Origin: Psychrobacillus glaciei
GTDB lineage: Bacteria > Bacillota > Bacilli > Bacillales_A > Planococcaceae
Assembly: GCF_008973485.1 (NCBI RefSeq)
Contig: NZ_CP031223.1
Location: 1,674,001-1,738,000, forward strand
Reading direction: 5' to 3'
Length of the DNA stretch: 64,000 bases
The notes under the pieces were generated by a model. It was not told the DNA's origin. It saw only the letters and a list, made by a program, of their open reading frames with translations, and made no database searches. Shown piece after piece: positions 38,003-47,548 of the stretch; positions within the stretch are counted from its first letter, which is position 1, and each line of letters opens with the position of its first letter. A program made the position numbers and the translations under genes.

Positions 38003-38310
38003 TAGAAAAATAGATAGCTTCCATTAAAAAAGAAGAGCTGAGCGAACGAAATTGTATCTTCGAACGATTTTAAAAGAGTAGGAAAGTATCTTATCTCTCA
38101 TAACACATACCTTATGCATAATATGTCTACACAATTCAAGTTGGCGAGGGACAAACAACCGCCACAAGATTACCGAAAAAAGTGGATCATACAGTGACAC
38201 AGTCACTGTATGATCCACAAAAATTCAAATGGTATTAGTGTAGCTGATGTTTAGTCCAAAGCACTCGAGAATAGAAAAAGATTGTATGCGCTTAAAATGT
38301 ACTTGCGATT
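38003..38310 (+). repeat. Family A structured intergenic repeat, full copy 3
   Basis: Same order of blocks as copies 1 and 2 but more diverged. The stem 38182-38198 with 38202-38218 is a perfect 17-bp pair around ACA, although its sequence differs from the other copies. The early GCGGACGAA hairpin has decayed (GCGAACGAA against TTCGAACGA). Confidence 0.8.
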
Positions 38311-38312
38311 AG

Positions 38313-38359
38313 AAATGCCGTCCTTAAGTCGATATTTAATCAACTTAAGGACGGCATTT
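38313..38359 (-). terminator. Bidirectional terminator downstream of ponA
   Basis: A perfect 17-bp stem, 38313-38329 with 38343-38359, with an AT loop. On the minus strand it lies 12 bases after the ponA stop codon and ends in ATTTCT. Confidence 0.8.
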
Positions 38360-38370
38360 ATTTTAAAATA

Positions 38371-41040
38371 TTATGGGTTTGAACTGGAATTTTCTCCTGA
38401 ACCAGTTGTGCCATCCGGATTATTAGTATCATCAGGGTTAGTTCCAGATTGATCTCCGCCTGAATTATTTCCATTACCATTGTTGTTATTACTGTTCCCA
38501 TTACTATTTCCATTACCATTATTCCCGTTGTTTCCGTTATTCCCGTTGTTCCCATTACCATTTCCATTATTGTTTTCATTGCCATTATTATTATTATTAT
38601 TATTATTATTCGAGTTGTCATCGTTTTCATCTATAATTGGTTCTTCGGGTGGCGTTATTACAGGTTCTTCTTCGACTGCTGCCTCTAGAGTCAGTGAAGT
38701 GGAAGCAGGTTCACTTCGGACATCATCTGAAATGGCGGTAACTGTGAATACATACGAACTTCCTGGAATTAAACTTTGGATAACTAAGCCCATTTGATCA
38801 GTTGTTTGAAGTACTTGACTAGCGCCATTGTTAATTGCTACGGATACTTCGTATTTAACATTAACTTCTTTATCTTTTGGTTTATCAAAATCCCATGATA
38901 ATGTTGCTGATGATGATTCTTTATCATACTCTACATTTAAATTAGTCGGTGCATTTAATTCAAGTTTTTCGTATTTATCTGATACAGAAGTTGGTTCCGT
39001 ACCTTTGACGAATAATTCCGTTTGCTTTAGATCATCTGGTGTGAACTCACTTGCTAATTTAAGTGGGTTAGTACCTTTTTCAATGGTTGCTTCCACTACA
39101 GAATTAGGTTTCTTGAAGCGCTCCGTATTTTTTCCTCTTGAAATATTAGTCATTACTTCTTTAAAAATATGTTGTGGTAAATAACGTTCCTCATTTGTGG
39201 TCATCGGTGTTTTTAATTGGGGATAACCGGCCCATATAGCTATAGAGTAGTCTGTCGTATACCCTGCGAACCAAACATCCGGGAATGCACTGCTTGGCAA
39301 GTTCCATTGTTTTATTTGATTTGAGTCATAGTTGGAAGTACCAGACTTACCTGCAATATCTAATCCACTGATCGCTGCTTTTGTTGCAGTTCCTTTTGTT
39401 AAAACATCTCGTAGAATATCTGTGACCATATAAGCTGTAGAATCTTTCATGACAGGTTTTTGCTCAGGTCGATAATCTTTTTCTGTCTTTCCGTCACGGT
39501 ATACAATTTTATTGATCGAGTAGGGTTCTGTATGAATGCCGTTATTACCAAATGCTGCGTATGCTCCTGCCATCTGAATTGGTGACATCGACTTCGAGGT
39601 TCCACCAATTGCACTACTTTCCGTTACATTACCAATATCGATATTAAATCGATTAATAAATTCTTTGGCATTCTTTGTTCCTACTTCTTTTAATGTTTTC
39701 ACAGCAGGTACATTTCGAGAGTTATAAAGTGCTTCCCGCATGGTCATAGCACCTTTGTATTTTCCATCAAAGTTTCTAACTACTTGTTCCGTACCGGTAT
39801 ATGTTATTTGATCATCCACAATTGTTTGTCCGGTTGACCATTTTAAAAACTCAATTGCAGGACCATAATCCAATAATGGCTTGATAGTGGAACCAGGAGA
39901 TCTAAGTTTCATATCTTGTGCATAGTTAAATCCTCGATCTGCCCCATAATTTCGTCCACCACCAACTGCAGCGATTGCTCCAGTTTTCGTATCAATAACT
40001 GCGATGGCTGATTGAATTTCTTTATTCGGGAATATATCTGAGTTAAGACTAGCTTCCACTTGCTTTTGAGCATTTGGTTGAAGTGTAGTATAAATTGTAA
40101 TGCCATCTGCAATAGAATCGCCGTCTCCATTTTTTTCTAATTCATCTAATACAATATCAATAAAGGCATCATACTTCGAATTCCTCTTTGCAACGCGTTG
40201 ATCTTCAGGAAGTAAAGAGACTTCAATAGGAACCGCTTGTGCTTTTTTCATATCTTCTTCTGTAATTTTGCCGTGTAAGTTCATCAAATGAAGAACGACA
40301 TTTCTGCGTTTTTGAGCAAGTTCAGGATTTTTAAAAGGATTATAATTATTTGGACTTTGTGGCATACCCGCAAGTACTGCAAATTGATCCAATGTTAAAT
40401 CCTTTAGTTCTTTTCCGTAGAAATACTCTGCAGCAGTTCCAAAACCATAAATTCTTCCCGACATTAATACTTTGTTGAAATACATTTCAAAGATTTCTTC
40501 TTTGTCATACTTCCGTTCAAGTTGGATAGCAAGATATGCTTCTTGTGCTTTCCGTTTTAATGTCTTTTCATTTGTTAAGAAAGAGTTTTTAATCACTTGT
40601 TGTGTAAGTGTACTTGCACCTTGAGCACCGAAGCCACCCGTCACATTTGCTAGTACTGCTTTTCCTAAACGCAAGAAATCGACACCCATATGTTGATAAA
40701 ACCGGGAATCCTCCGTAGCGATAATAGCATCTTCCATTTGTTGCGGTATTTCATCATAAGGTACATACTCTCGATTCTCGGAACCAACAGTTGCGAATAA
40801 GTCCCCATTTGCATCCAAAAGTTTTGGACTAATAGGATCTTTTAAGGAAGTTTCGTCCAATTCTGGTGCAGTGCTTGCATAATAAGCGAAAAGGGAACCT
40901 CCTCCAACAAGTCCAAGAACACCTAAAATGCAAACGGTAATGATAATACGTTTAAACCATAGTTTTAAGGGTTTTTTTGTGTGTTTTTTTTGTTGTAATT
41001 CTTTTCTTCGTTGTTCACGAGTTCTTTTTTGCTCACTCAT
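38371..41040 (-). CDS. ponA: Class A penicillin-binding protein 1
   Basis: An 889-residue bifunctional glycosyltransferase/transpeptidase that polymerises and cross-links peptidoglycan outside the membrane. A basic N-terminus and one membrane helix (about residues 30-53) precede the GT51 domain (ATEDSRFYQHMGVD, GASTLTQQVIKN) and the transpeptidase domain with SPGSTIKPLL (active Ser), SRN and KSGTSN. A fibronectin III-like domain follows, then an about 85-residue Asn/Gly-rich tail. The stop of recU is 21 bases upstream. Confidence 0.97.
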   Translation of the reverse strand: MSEQKRTREQRRKELQQKKHTKKPLKLWFKRIIITVCILGVLGLVGGGSLFAYYASTAPELDETSLKDPISPKLLDANGDLFATVGSENREYVPYDEIPQQMEDAIIATEDSRFYQHMGVDFLRLGKAVLANVTGGFGAQGASTLTQQVIKNSFLTNEKTLKRKAQEAYLAIQLERKYDKEEIFEMYFNKVLMSGRIYGFGTAAEYFYGKELKDLTLDQFAVLAGMPQSPNNYNPFKNPELAQKRRNVVLHLMNLHGKITEEDMKKAQAVPIEVSLLPEDQRVAKRNSKYDAFIDIVLDELEKNGDGDSIADGITIYTTLQPNAQKQVEASLNSDIFPNKEIQSAIAVIDTKTGAIAAVGGGRNYGADRGFNYAQDMKLRSPGSTIKPLLDYGPAIEFLKWSTGQTIVDDQITYTGTEQVVRNFDGKYKGAMTMREALYNSRNVPAVKTLKEVGTKNAKEFINRFNIDIGNVTESSAIGGTSKSMSPIQMAGAYAAFGNNGIHTEPYSINKIVYRDGKTEKDYRPEQKPVMKDSTAYMVTDILRDVLTKGTATKAAISGLDIAGKSGTSNYDSNQIKQWNLPSSAFPDVWFAGYTTDYSIAIWAGYPQLKTPMTTNEERYLPQHIFKEVMTNISRGKNTERFKKPNSVVEATIEKGTNPLKLASEFTPDDLKQTELFVKGTEPTSVSDKYEKLELNAPTNLNVEYDKESSSATLSWDFDKPKDKEVNVKYEVSVAINNGASQVLQTTDQMGLVIQSLIPGSSYVFTVTAISDDVRSEPASTSLTLEAAVEEEPVITPPEEPIIDENDDNSNNNNNNNNNGNENNNGNGNGNNGNNGNNGNNGNGNSNGNSNNNNGNGNNSGGDQSGTNPDDTNNPDGTTGSGENSSSNP

Positions 41041-41061
41041 AAACGTCTCCTCACTTTCACT

Positions 41062-41661
41062 TTATGCGTTCAAGTTATTAACTATTTTAAGATAATCAAT
41101 TCTTGGCGCATATTTTGGGGTAATTTCTATCGCTTGTTCTTCAAATTCAGTTAATGCAATAGATTTTCTACCTCCTGTTTGCATTCTTTCCCAAAACAAT
41201 TGTAATTGCGCAAATGGTAAATAAAAATAACGATCAAATGCGGAAAAACGAACGAGTAAAAAGCAAACACCGTTTTGTTTCAATACTCTGTTCATATGTT
41301 CCATTTGATGGAGATGAACATTTTTTAATGGAAATGCTGTTCTATTTTCCGTTTCTTTTGCTTCAAAGTCAATATATTTACCTTGGTACACACCATTAAA
41401 ATCAGTTGTAGATGGTGTACGATAGTATGCTTCTTTAATAACAGCCCCACTTCTACTTGGATAGTCTACTTTAACGACTTGTATTGGTATCGGTTTTTTG
41501 TATATAACAGCAATATCATTTGATAGGTAATATTCGTTCGCTTCGTTTAGCTCATCTTCTAAAGTTTTACCCCTATTACTAAAGGAATAATCTTTTTTAC
41601 TTATTTTTAACAGTTCTTTTTTTGGCGCGTACGCTTTTCCGTTTGGATAATGAATAGCCAA
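41062..41661 (-). CDS. recU: Holliday junction resolvase RecU
   Basis: Cleaves four-way DNA junctions in recombination and chromosome segregation. It has 199 residues. SFSNRGKTLEDELNEANEYY, KKPIPIQVVKVDYP, TTDFNGVYQGKYIDFEAKET (nuclease acidic residues and Lys) and APRIDYL are diagnostic. TTG 41661 is preferred because AAAGAGGTGAT sits just upstream; a longer start at GTG 41670 lies inside that SD. It is the first gene of a recU-ponA pair. Confidence 0.96.
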   Translation of the reverse strand: MAIHYPNGKAYAPKKELLKISKKDYSFSNRGKTLEDELNEANEYYLSNDIAVIYKKPIPIQVVKVDYPSRSGAVIKEAYYRTPSTTDFNGVYQGKYIDFEAKETENRTAFPLKNVHLHQMEHMNRVLKQNGVCFLLVRFSAFDRYFYLPFAQLQLFWERMQTGGRKSIALTEFEEQAIEITPKYAPRIDYLKIVNNLNA

Positions 41662-41870
41662 GTAGATCACCTCTTTATGCTATTAGTTTATCACAAGTTA
41701 AGTAGACGTTAACTATACAGAATTAGTTTCATTTTGGATCAGGTCTGTTGGTTATCTAAAAGTTACCAGTGGATTACCACTTAACTCTATCTATGCAGCA
41801 TCTATATAAACTAGCATCGCCACTTATTAAGTGGGCAAAGAACGCATTGATTATATAGTGAGCATTAAAT

Positions 41871-41955
41871 AGTTACCCCTAGGATTTAGCGCTGCGGCAT
41901 CTCTCCTGGACGCTCTTTTTCTGTAGGAGTCATGCCTCCGTGCTAAATCCAACTT
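41871..41955 (+). repeat. Short family B-derived element with inverted ends
   Basis: GGATTTAGC at 41882-41890 and GCTAAATCC at 41942-41950 are perfect inverted ends of a GC-rich segment that keeps GTAGGAGTC-like family B text. It looks like an internally deleted repeat. The rest of 41662-42169 holds no recognised gene. Confidence 0.5.
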
Positions 41956-42169
41956 TATGTGGGGTATCTTAAAAAAAAATCCGATAAATCAATATATTAG
42001 ATAAAATACTCTGTTAATTAGACCACTATACTATATTGCGTAAATGCCCAAGAATGTTGCAATCACCACATCGTATATTGTGCATATGCCTTTTAATATT
42101 TCGTAAAAAGAATCTTATGTTGCGCATTACTAAAGGATGATTATAACTGGATGAATAGAGTTTCCGTTG

Positions 42170-42345
42170 TGCGACATTACTGAATAGTTAGCAAGGCACT
42201 ATGGAATTGAAGCGGAAGGGCGGCGACTCGACTCCTGCGGGATGAGCGAGACAGATGTGCCATCACAAACGACGCAAATGCGGCGGTGAGAGCTCATCGC
42301 TCGCCCTGCGGAAATCCTAGTTGTAACTATTACGCATAATAAAAA
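42170..42345 (-). repeat. Family B GC-rich intergenic repeat, minus orientation
   Basis: On the minus strand it reads ACAACTAGGATTTCCGCAGG, GCGAGCGATGAGC, ACATCTGTCTCGC, CCCGCAGGAGTCG and ends GCTAACTATTCAGTAATGT, the same order and ends as the copies near 30.3 and 30.8 kb. From 42346 to 42546 the only clear signal is the ribosome-binding site of the next gene. Confidence 0.8.
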
Positions 42346-42546
42346 AATGCTGTCTTTTCAAATTTGCGAGTGCCTTAGCGCCATTTTTAAGTGCAAAACT
42401 TGTTAGTAGACGTTGCTAGGACGACTTCTTGGTAACAGTTTCTTTGTCGACACTTCGCTAGTTTTGTCCTTTTGAAAGAACGTTTGTCGCTCGGGAAGGT
42501 ATTCTCTTAGAAAAAGGGAACATACTCTAAAAAGGGAGGAATTAAT

Positions 42547-42702
42547 ATGAATAAAATTGAACGTTTAATTGATCAATTAGAGCTATTAGAATACTTGCTT
42601 GAAAATCGTTTACACGAAGAACAAGATAAATTTGAGGAAAATTTTAGCAAAACATCTTTTCATCTACTAGCTAAAATAGAAAAAATTGAAAACAAACTAT
42701 AA
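42547..42702 (+). CDS. Small charged helical protein of unknown function
   Basis: A 51-codon gene with a strong AAAGGGAGGAATT ribosome-binding site 5 bases before ATG. The product (MNKIERLIDQLELLEYLLEN at its start) has leucine/isoleucine heptad spacing and alternating charges, consistent with one or two amphipathic helices or a short coiled coil. There is no Cys and no membrane segment. I do not recognise a family. It lies upstream of yppE on the same strand. Confidence 0.7.
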   Translation: MNKIERLIDQLELLEYLLENRLHEEQDKFEENFSKTSFHLLAKIEKIENKL

Positions 42703-42776
42703 GGAATGTATGTTCGTTGAAGCTAGTAATATGCTTTGAAATTTGCTAAACTATTACTAGAATGCGAGGGATTACT

Positions 42777-43145
42777 TTGTCGTTATTAGAATTAAGTACG
42801 CAGCTATTAAAAGAGTGTGATGATTGTATCATCCGTTTTCAATCATATAGAGAAGAAGATAAGGACCCCGATTTTTTCCAAGACGTTAAACCACATGCAT
42901 ATAAAGTAGATGCACTATTGCATAAATGGGAAGAACTAGTACGATCGTGGATTCAAGTGAAAAGACCAAAGTATGTTCATCCAAGTCAAGTGGATTCTTT
43001 GCTTGAGTCTATGGAGCAATTTATTGTTCAATCTTATTATAAAGGAACAAGTAAAAAGCGTTTTTTAAAATCAGTACATTCTACAAAATACACATTTGAA
43101 ACGATAATTCAAGCTATAAAGGAAGTGGGGGATGAGCATGCATAA
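42777..43145 (+). CDS. yppE: YppE family protein (DUF1798)
   Basis: A 122-residue helical protein from TTG 42777, chosen because GAGGG lies 6 bases before it; ATG 42762 lacks an SD. DFFQDVKPHAYKVDALLHKW and KRPKYVHPSQVDSL match YppE, which has a four-helix fold as I recall. It overlaps mrfA by 14 bases, so yppE, mrfA and mrfB are coupled. Function unknown, though the coupling hints at a link to DNA repair. Confidence 0.85.
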   Translation: MSLLELSTQLLKECDDCIIRFQSYREEDKDPDFFQDVKPHAYKVDALLHKWEELVRSWIQVKRPKYVHPSQVDSLLESMEQFIVQSYYKGTSKKRFLKSVHSTKYTFETIIQAIKEVGDEHA

Positions 43146-45417
43146 GCAGAAAAGCATACGACAATTATTAGATGATTGGAAATTAGATGAAAATCGCAAT
43201 TCTAACATAATGCATGTTCATTCAACAGAAGAGAAGCAAGCAAAATATGCACCTTTTCCGGATAAGATGCATATCTCCTTACGAAAAGCATTAATTAGTA
43301 GAGGAGTGGAACTATTATATGTACACCAAAGACAGGCATTTGATGCGGCAATCTCTGGTAAATCATATACGACTATCACTCCTACAGCGTCAGGAAAATC
43401 TCTCTGTTATCATCTTCCAGTACTCCAGTCTATATTAGACGATCCTACCTCGCGAGCCATTTATTTATTTCCAACAAAGGCATTGGCACAAGATCAAAAA
43501 AGTGATTTGAATGCACTTATACAAGCCAGTGAGGAAGAGATATTAAGCTACACTTATGATGGTGATACGGAGCCTGGTATTCGACAGAAAATTAGAAAGT
43601 CTGGTCATATTGTATTAACGAATCCCGATATGTTGCATTCCGGAATACTTCCACATCATACAAAATGGGTTTCTTTGTTTGAAAATTTAAAATATATTGT
43701 GATAGATGAAATTCATACATATAAAGGTGTTTTTGGTAGTCATGTTGCACACGTCATTAGACGATTGCAAAGAATTTGTACTTTTTACGGAAGTCACCCA
43801 CAGTTTATTTGTACCTCCGCAACGATTAAAAACCCAAAAGAGCTTGCGGAATCATTAACGAATACTTCACATATATTAATCGATGAAAATGGTGCACCTG
43901 CCGGTAAAAAACATTTCGTCTTTTATAATCCACCAGTGATTCATCCTGTTTTTAATGTGAGAAGGAGTGCGGTATTAGAAGTTAGAGACCTAGCGCAGGA
44001 ATTATATGTGAATGGAATTCAAACGATTGTATTCGCAAAAAGTAGAGTGCGAGTGGAAATGCTCGTTACTTATTTACAAGCATTGGTAAGTAAAAAGATT
44101 AATGATCAATCCATCCGTGGTTATCGGGGTGGCTATTTGCCATCCGAAAGAAGAACAATCGAAAAAGGGCTGAGAGAGGGAATCATTCGAACTGTTGTAA
44201 GTACCAATGCACTTGAGTTAGGTGTAGATATTGGACAATTACAAGCATGTATTATGACAGGATACCCTGGAAATATTGCGAGTGCTTGGCAACAAGCAGG
44301 AAGGGCGGGGAGAAGACAGGACGAAGCACTAATTATATACGTTGCGCAGTCTACAGCGCTTGATCAATATGTTGTAAATCATCCTGCGTTTTTCCTTGGG
44401 CAATCTCCAGAAGAAGTAAGAATTCACCCTGAAAATATCATTATTTTAATGGATCATTTAAAATGTGCTGCTTTTGAATTGCCTTTTACAACGCAGGATT
44501 TCTATGCGGAATTTTCTGTGCAGGAATTACTAGCATTTTTAGAGGATGAGGGCGTTTTATTACAAACTGCTGAGAAATGGCATTGGATGTCTGAAAGTTT
44601 TCCGGCTAGCAATATTAGCTTACGTTCTGCTTCCCAAGAAAACGTCGTTATTATTGATCATTCGGTACCAACAAGAACACGAGTAATTGGTGAAATGGAT
44701 CAGTATAGTGCAATGACTTTACTTCATGAAGAGGCTATTTATTTGCATCAAGGAACACAATTTCAAGTAGAAAAATTAGATTGGGAAGAAAAGAAAGCGT
44801 TTGTTCGAGAAGTGGATGTGGATTATTTCACTGATGCCAATATTGCGATAGAGTTAAAAGTATTGAGTGAAGATAAAGAAAAAGAAACAAATGATGGGAT
44901 ATTGTCCTATGGAGATATAATTGTATTGGCTCAACCAACTATTTTCAAAAAAATTAAATTTGATACACATGATAATATTGGATCTGGGAAAATACAATTA
45001 CCTCCGATAGAATTGCATACTTCTTCTACTTGGTTTAGCTTCGATAAACCAACAGGTTGGACGGATAATTTACTATCGGATGCAATGACAGGTGTTGCTT
45101 ACGCATTGCATGCTTTTATCCCTTTATTTATTCATTGTGATGCAAAAGACATTCATGTAGTCCCTCAAGTAAAATCAATCAGTATGGAAAAACCAACTTT
45201 TTATATTTATGATAGTTATCCTGGAGGAATTGGGTTGTCCGAAAGAATGTTTGACTTATGGAATGATTTAGTTCCAAAAGTAACGGAGCAAGTGGAAAAA
45301 TGTTCTTGTACAAATGGGTGTCCAGCATGTATTGGTGCGCAAGATGCCTCGTTAAATTTGAAAAAGGAAGTATTGAAATTACTTTACTATCTGCAGGTAA
45401 AAGAAAATGTCTTATGA
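43132..45417 (+). CDS. mrfA: MrfA (YprA) DNA repair helicase
   Basis: A superfamily 2 helicase that in B. subtilis repairs mitomycin C damage together with MrfB. It has 761 residues. Motif I is TPTASGKSL, motif II VIDEIHTYKG, and motif VI QQAGRAGRRQ. The C-terminal DUF1998-type metal site is Cys-X-Cys-X3-Cys-X2-Cys in CSCTNGCPACIG. GGAAGTGGGGG precedes the ATG. The stop overlaps the mrfB start by 11 bases. Confidence 0.95.
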   Translation: MSMHKQKSIRQLLDDWKLDENRNSNIMHVHSTEEKQAKYAPFPDKMHISLRKALISRGVELLYVHQRQAFDAAISGKSYTTITPTASGKSLCYHLPVLQSILDDPTSRAIYLFPTKALAQDQKSDLNALIQASEEEILSYTYDGDTEPGIRQKIRKSGHIVLTNPDMLHSGILPHHTKWVSLFENLKYIVIDEIHTYKGVFGSHVAHVIRRLQRICTFYGSHPQFICTSATIKNPKELAESLTNTSHILIDENGAPAGKKHFVFYNPPVIHPVFNVRRSAVLEVRDLAQELYVNGIQTIVFAKSRVRVEMLVTYLQALVSKKINDQSIRGYRGGYLPSERRTIEKGLREGIIRTVVSTNALELGVDIGQLQACIMTGYPGNIASAWQQAGRAGRRQDEALIIYVAQSTALDQYVVNHPAFFLGQSPEEVRIHPENIIILMDHLKCAAFELPFTTQDFYAEFSVQELLAFLEDEGVLLQTAEKWHWMSESFPASNISLRSASQENVVIIDHSVPTRTRVIGEMDQYSAMTLLHEEAIYLHQGTQFQVEKLDWEEKKAFVREVDVDYFTDANIAIELKVLSEDKEKETNDGILSYGDIIVLAQPTIFKKIKFDTHDNIGSGKIQLPPIELHTSSTWFSFDKPTGWTDNLLSDAMTGVAYALHAFIPLFIHCDAKDIHVVPQVKSISMEKPTFYIYDSYPGGIGLSERMFDLWNDLVPKVTEQVEKCSCTNGCPACIGAQDASLNLKKEVLKLLYYLQVKENVL

Positions 45418-46705
45418 AAAGAAACTAATGCAAATGAAGGGGCTAGTTAAAAAGAATCCTCCCAATGAACAAACAAAAAAGGAAGTGCGTAGTCATTCGC
45501 TTCCTTTTTATACGGACGCATGGATCAATGAAGGATTAGAGCTAGTGAAAAATGAACAAGGATTATTTTTTGTTAAAGAAACGTTTTATCCGGAGCAGTT
45601 TATACATGGAAATATTCCACTAAGTAAACTTTCAAGTGCTATAAATTATATGCAGGAGCACTATCCAAATCATCCCCTAACCATTTCTCCAGAAAGTTTA
45701 TATTCATTTTATGATACAGAAACAACGGGGTTAAAGGGGACAGGTGTGCTTATCTTTTTGAATGGAATTTTAAAAAAAACGGATCAAGGTTTTCTTTTAA
45801 GGCAGTATGTTCTTGCAGATCCAGACCAAGAAGTCGCTTTTTTATATGCTACTGAGTTTTGGAGAGAAAAAGCACAAACAATTATAACCTATAATGGTAA
45901 GAGCTTTGATCTTCCTCAATTGGTTACGAGATGGATAATGAACAGAAACCTACTTCCAAAGTTAAAACAACTTGCTCAAATTGATTTGATGCACTCTTCC
46001 AAGCGAATTTGGAAAGGTGATTTGGAGAGGTTCAAGTTAAAGCAAGTAGAAGAACAAAAGTTAGGATTTATTAGAAAAGATGATATACCTGGACATCTTG
46101 CTCCTATCATATATTTTGATGCTATTAAAAGCGGTAATCCTGTTAACTTAATGAAAGTGTTAAAACACAATGAATGGGATATTCTTTCTTTAGTAACGTT
46201 ATATATATTGTCCGTAGAATTATTGAAAGAAAAAGATGTGGTAGAATCTGCGGTGACATATACGAATATTGGGAAATGGTTTCAAGACTTAAAAACAAAG
46301 CAAGCAAGCTACGACTGGTTTCAATTTGTTGTGCATCAATTTTCAAATGAAGAAGCGAGCTTAGCTTATTATTATGTTGGCTTACATTTAAAAAGAAAGC
46401 AGTTATTTAATGAGAGTATTCAAGCTTTTCAAGAATCCTTAAAGAAAATAGATGGGAAATTTCGTTATGAAGTTTACGTAGAACTGGCGAAACTATATGA
46501 ACATCAGAATAAAGACTTTACCTTAGCTTTAGAAATAACTTTACAATGCACAGATTACTTGGCTAATAATATTTATGATGGGTCACCAGTGAAACTGTTG
46601 AAGATAAAAGAAGATTTACAAAAAAGAAAGGAGAGAATAATTCGGAAATTAACTATTTCCCGGGAAACCGCACAAGCTAACAAAAAGCGCCTTGAAATGC
46701 CTTAA
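45407..46705 (+). CDS. mrfB: MrfB (YprB) DEDDh exonuclease
   Basis: A metal-dependent 3'-5' exonuclease acting with MrfA in mitomycin repair. It has 432 residues. The RNase H-like domain (about residues 95-270) carries SFYDTETTGLKGTG (first acidic pair), TYNGKSFDLPQL and KHNEWDILSL. A C-terminal TPR-like helical region follows. It starts 11 bases before the mrfA stop. A long basic N-terminal segment precedes the nuclease domain. Confidence 0.93.
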   Translation: MSYEKKLMQMKGLVKKNPPNEQTKKEVRSHSLPFYTDAWINEGLELVKNEQGLFFVKETFYPEQFIHGNIPLSKLSSAINYMQEHYPNHPLTISPESLYSFYDTETTGLKGTGVLIFLNGILKKTDQGFLLRQYVLADPDQEVAFLYATEFWREKAQTIITYNGKSFDLPQLVTRWIMNRNLLPKLKQLAQIDLMHSSKRIWKGDLERFKLKQVEEQKLGFIRKDDIPGHLAPIIYFDAIKSGNPVNLMKVLKHNEWDILSLVTLYILSVELLKEKDVVESAVTYTNIGKWFQDLKTKQASYDWFQFVVHQFSNEEASLAYYYVGLHLKRKQLFNESIQAFQESLKKIDGKFRYEVYVELAKLYEHQNKDFTLALEITLQCTDYLANNIYDGSPVKLLKIKEDLQKRKERIIRKLTISRETAQANKKRLEMP

Positions 46706-46730
46706 AATACTCCATTAATCGACATCGATA

Positions 46731-46739
46731 TGCTATAAT
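46731..46739 (+). promoter_or_regulatory. Extended -10 promoter of gpsB
   Basis: TGC followed by a consensus TATAAT at 46734-46739, 37 bases before the gpsB ATG. No good -35 is seen at the right distance, which an extended -10 can tolerate. Confidence 0.5.
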
Positions 46740-46775
46740 ACTGTTAGCGAAATGTAGATGGAAGGAAGATACCGC

Positions 46776-47069
46776 ATGGAAATGAAATTAAAGGCTTCGG
46801 AGATACTAGAAAAAGAATTTAAAACAGGCTTAAGAGGTTATAACCAAGAAGAAGTTGATATGTTTTTAGATGATATTATTCAAGATTATGAGGCATTTGA
46901 AAAACAAATTTCCCAACTTCAACTAGAAAACAAACAATTAAAAGAGGAATTAACAGAAGTTCCTAAAAGAGTTCAACAAGCTCCACAAACAGGAGCAACT
47001 AATTTTGATATATTAAAACGACTATCTCATTTAGAAAAACATGTTTTTGGTAGTAAATTGTACGAATAA
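46776..47069 (+). CDS. gpsB: Cell-division regulator GpsB
   Basis: A DivIVA-like adaptor that moves PBP1 between division site and side wall, working with ponA of this same window. It has 97 residues. The N-terminal membrane-binding coiled coil ([33 protein letters not shown]) and the C-terminal hexamerisation block [20 protein letters not shown] are nearly identical to the B. subtilis protein. ATG 46776 follows GGAAGGAAG. Confidence 0.97.
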   Translation: MEMKLKASEILEKEFKTGLRGYNQEEVDMFLDDIIQDYEAFEKQISQLQLENKQLKEELTEVPKRVQQAPQTGATNFDILKRLSHLEKHVFGSKLYE

Positions 47070-47088
47070 TTATATTAATTGATAAGCA

Positions 47089-47117
47089 TTGTAACTAGGT
47101 TATACATCGTATATACT
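47089..47117 (+). promoter_or_regulatory. Promoter of rnpB
   Basis: TTGTAA at 47089-47094, 17 bases, TATACT at 47112-47117. The predicted start falls 7-8 bases on, at the first paired base of the RNase P RNA (47125). Confidence 0.75.
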
Positions 47118-47124
47118 AGAAATA

Positions 47125-47531
47125 CCACTTATATATTCGGGCAATCGCTGCAATGCTAGACATTGTAGAGGAAAGTCCATGCTCACACAATTCTGCGATG
47201 AATGTAGTGTTCGTGCTTAGTGAAAAAATAAACTAAGGCAGCTAGATTAGCTGACGGCGGGATGAAGGCCTAAGTTCTATTATGGGATATGGCTGAAAAT
47301 CTCTGAAAGTGCCACAGTGACGTAGCTGTATAGGAAACTATACAGGTGGAACGAGGTAAACCCCACGAGTGAGAAACCCAAATTATGGTAGGGGCATTTT
47401 CTTGAAGGAATTGAACGGATAGAAGAACAGAAGTAATTCTGTAGATAGATGATTGCCATCTACATCGTACGAGGTAAAGCACCGTTTGAGTACCGTAGAG
47501 ACAAAACATGGCTTATTGAATGTATGAGTGG
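47125..47531 (+). ncRNA. rnpB: RNase P RNA, type B
   Basis: The catalytic RNA that trims tRNA 5' ends. Universally conserved elements are present: GAGGAAAGTCCATGCTC near the 5' end, GTGCCACAGTGACG, GTGGAACGAGGTAAACCCC, CGAGTGAGAAACCCAAA and AGATAGATGATTGCC, and ACAAAACATGGCTTA near the 3' end. The order and text follow the B. subtilis type B RNA. Stem P1 pairs 47125-47133 with 47523-47531 and sets the ends. Confidence 0.96.
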
Positions 47532-47548
47532 CTAAAATTAAATGATTA

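Noticed and set aside
38358-38797. Open frames opposite or out of phase with the Asn/Gly tail of ponA, one apparently very hydrophobic
   Set aside because: They are low-complexity shadows of the trinucleotide repeats in a clearly recognised gene.
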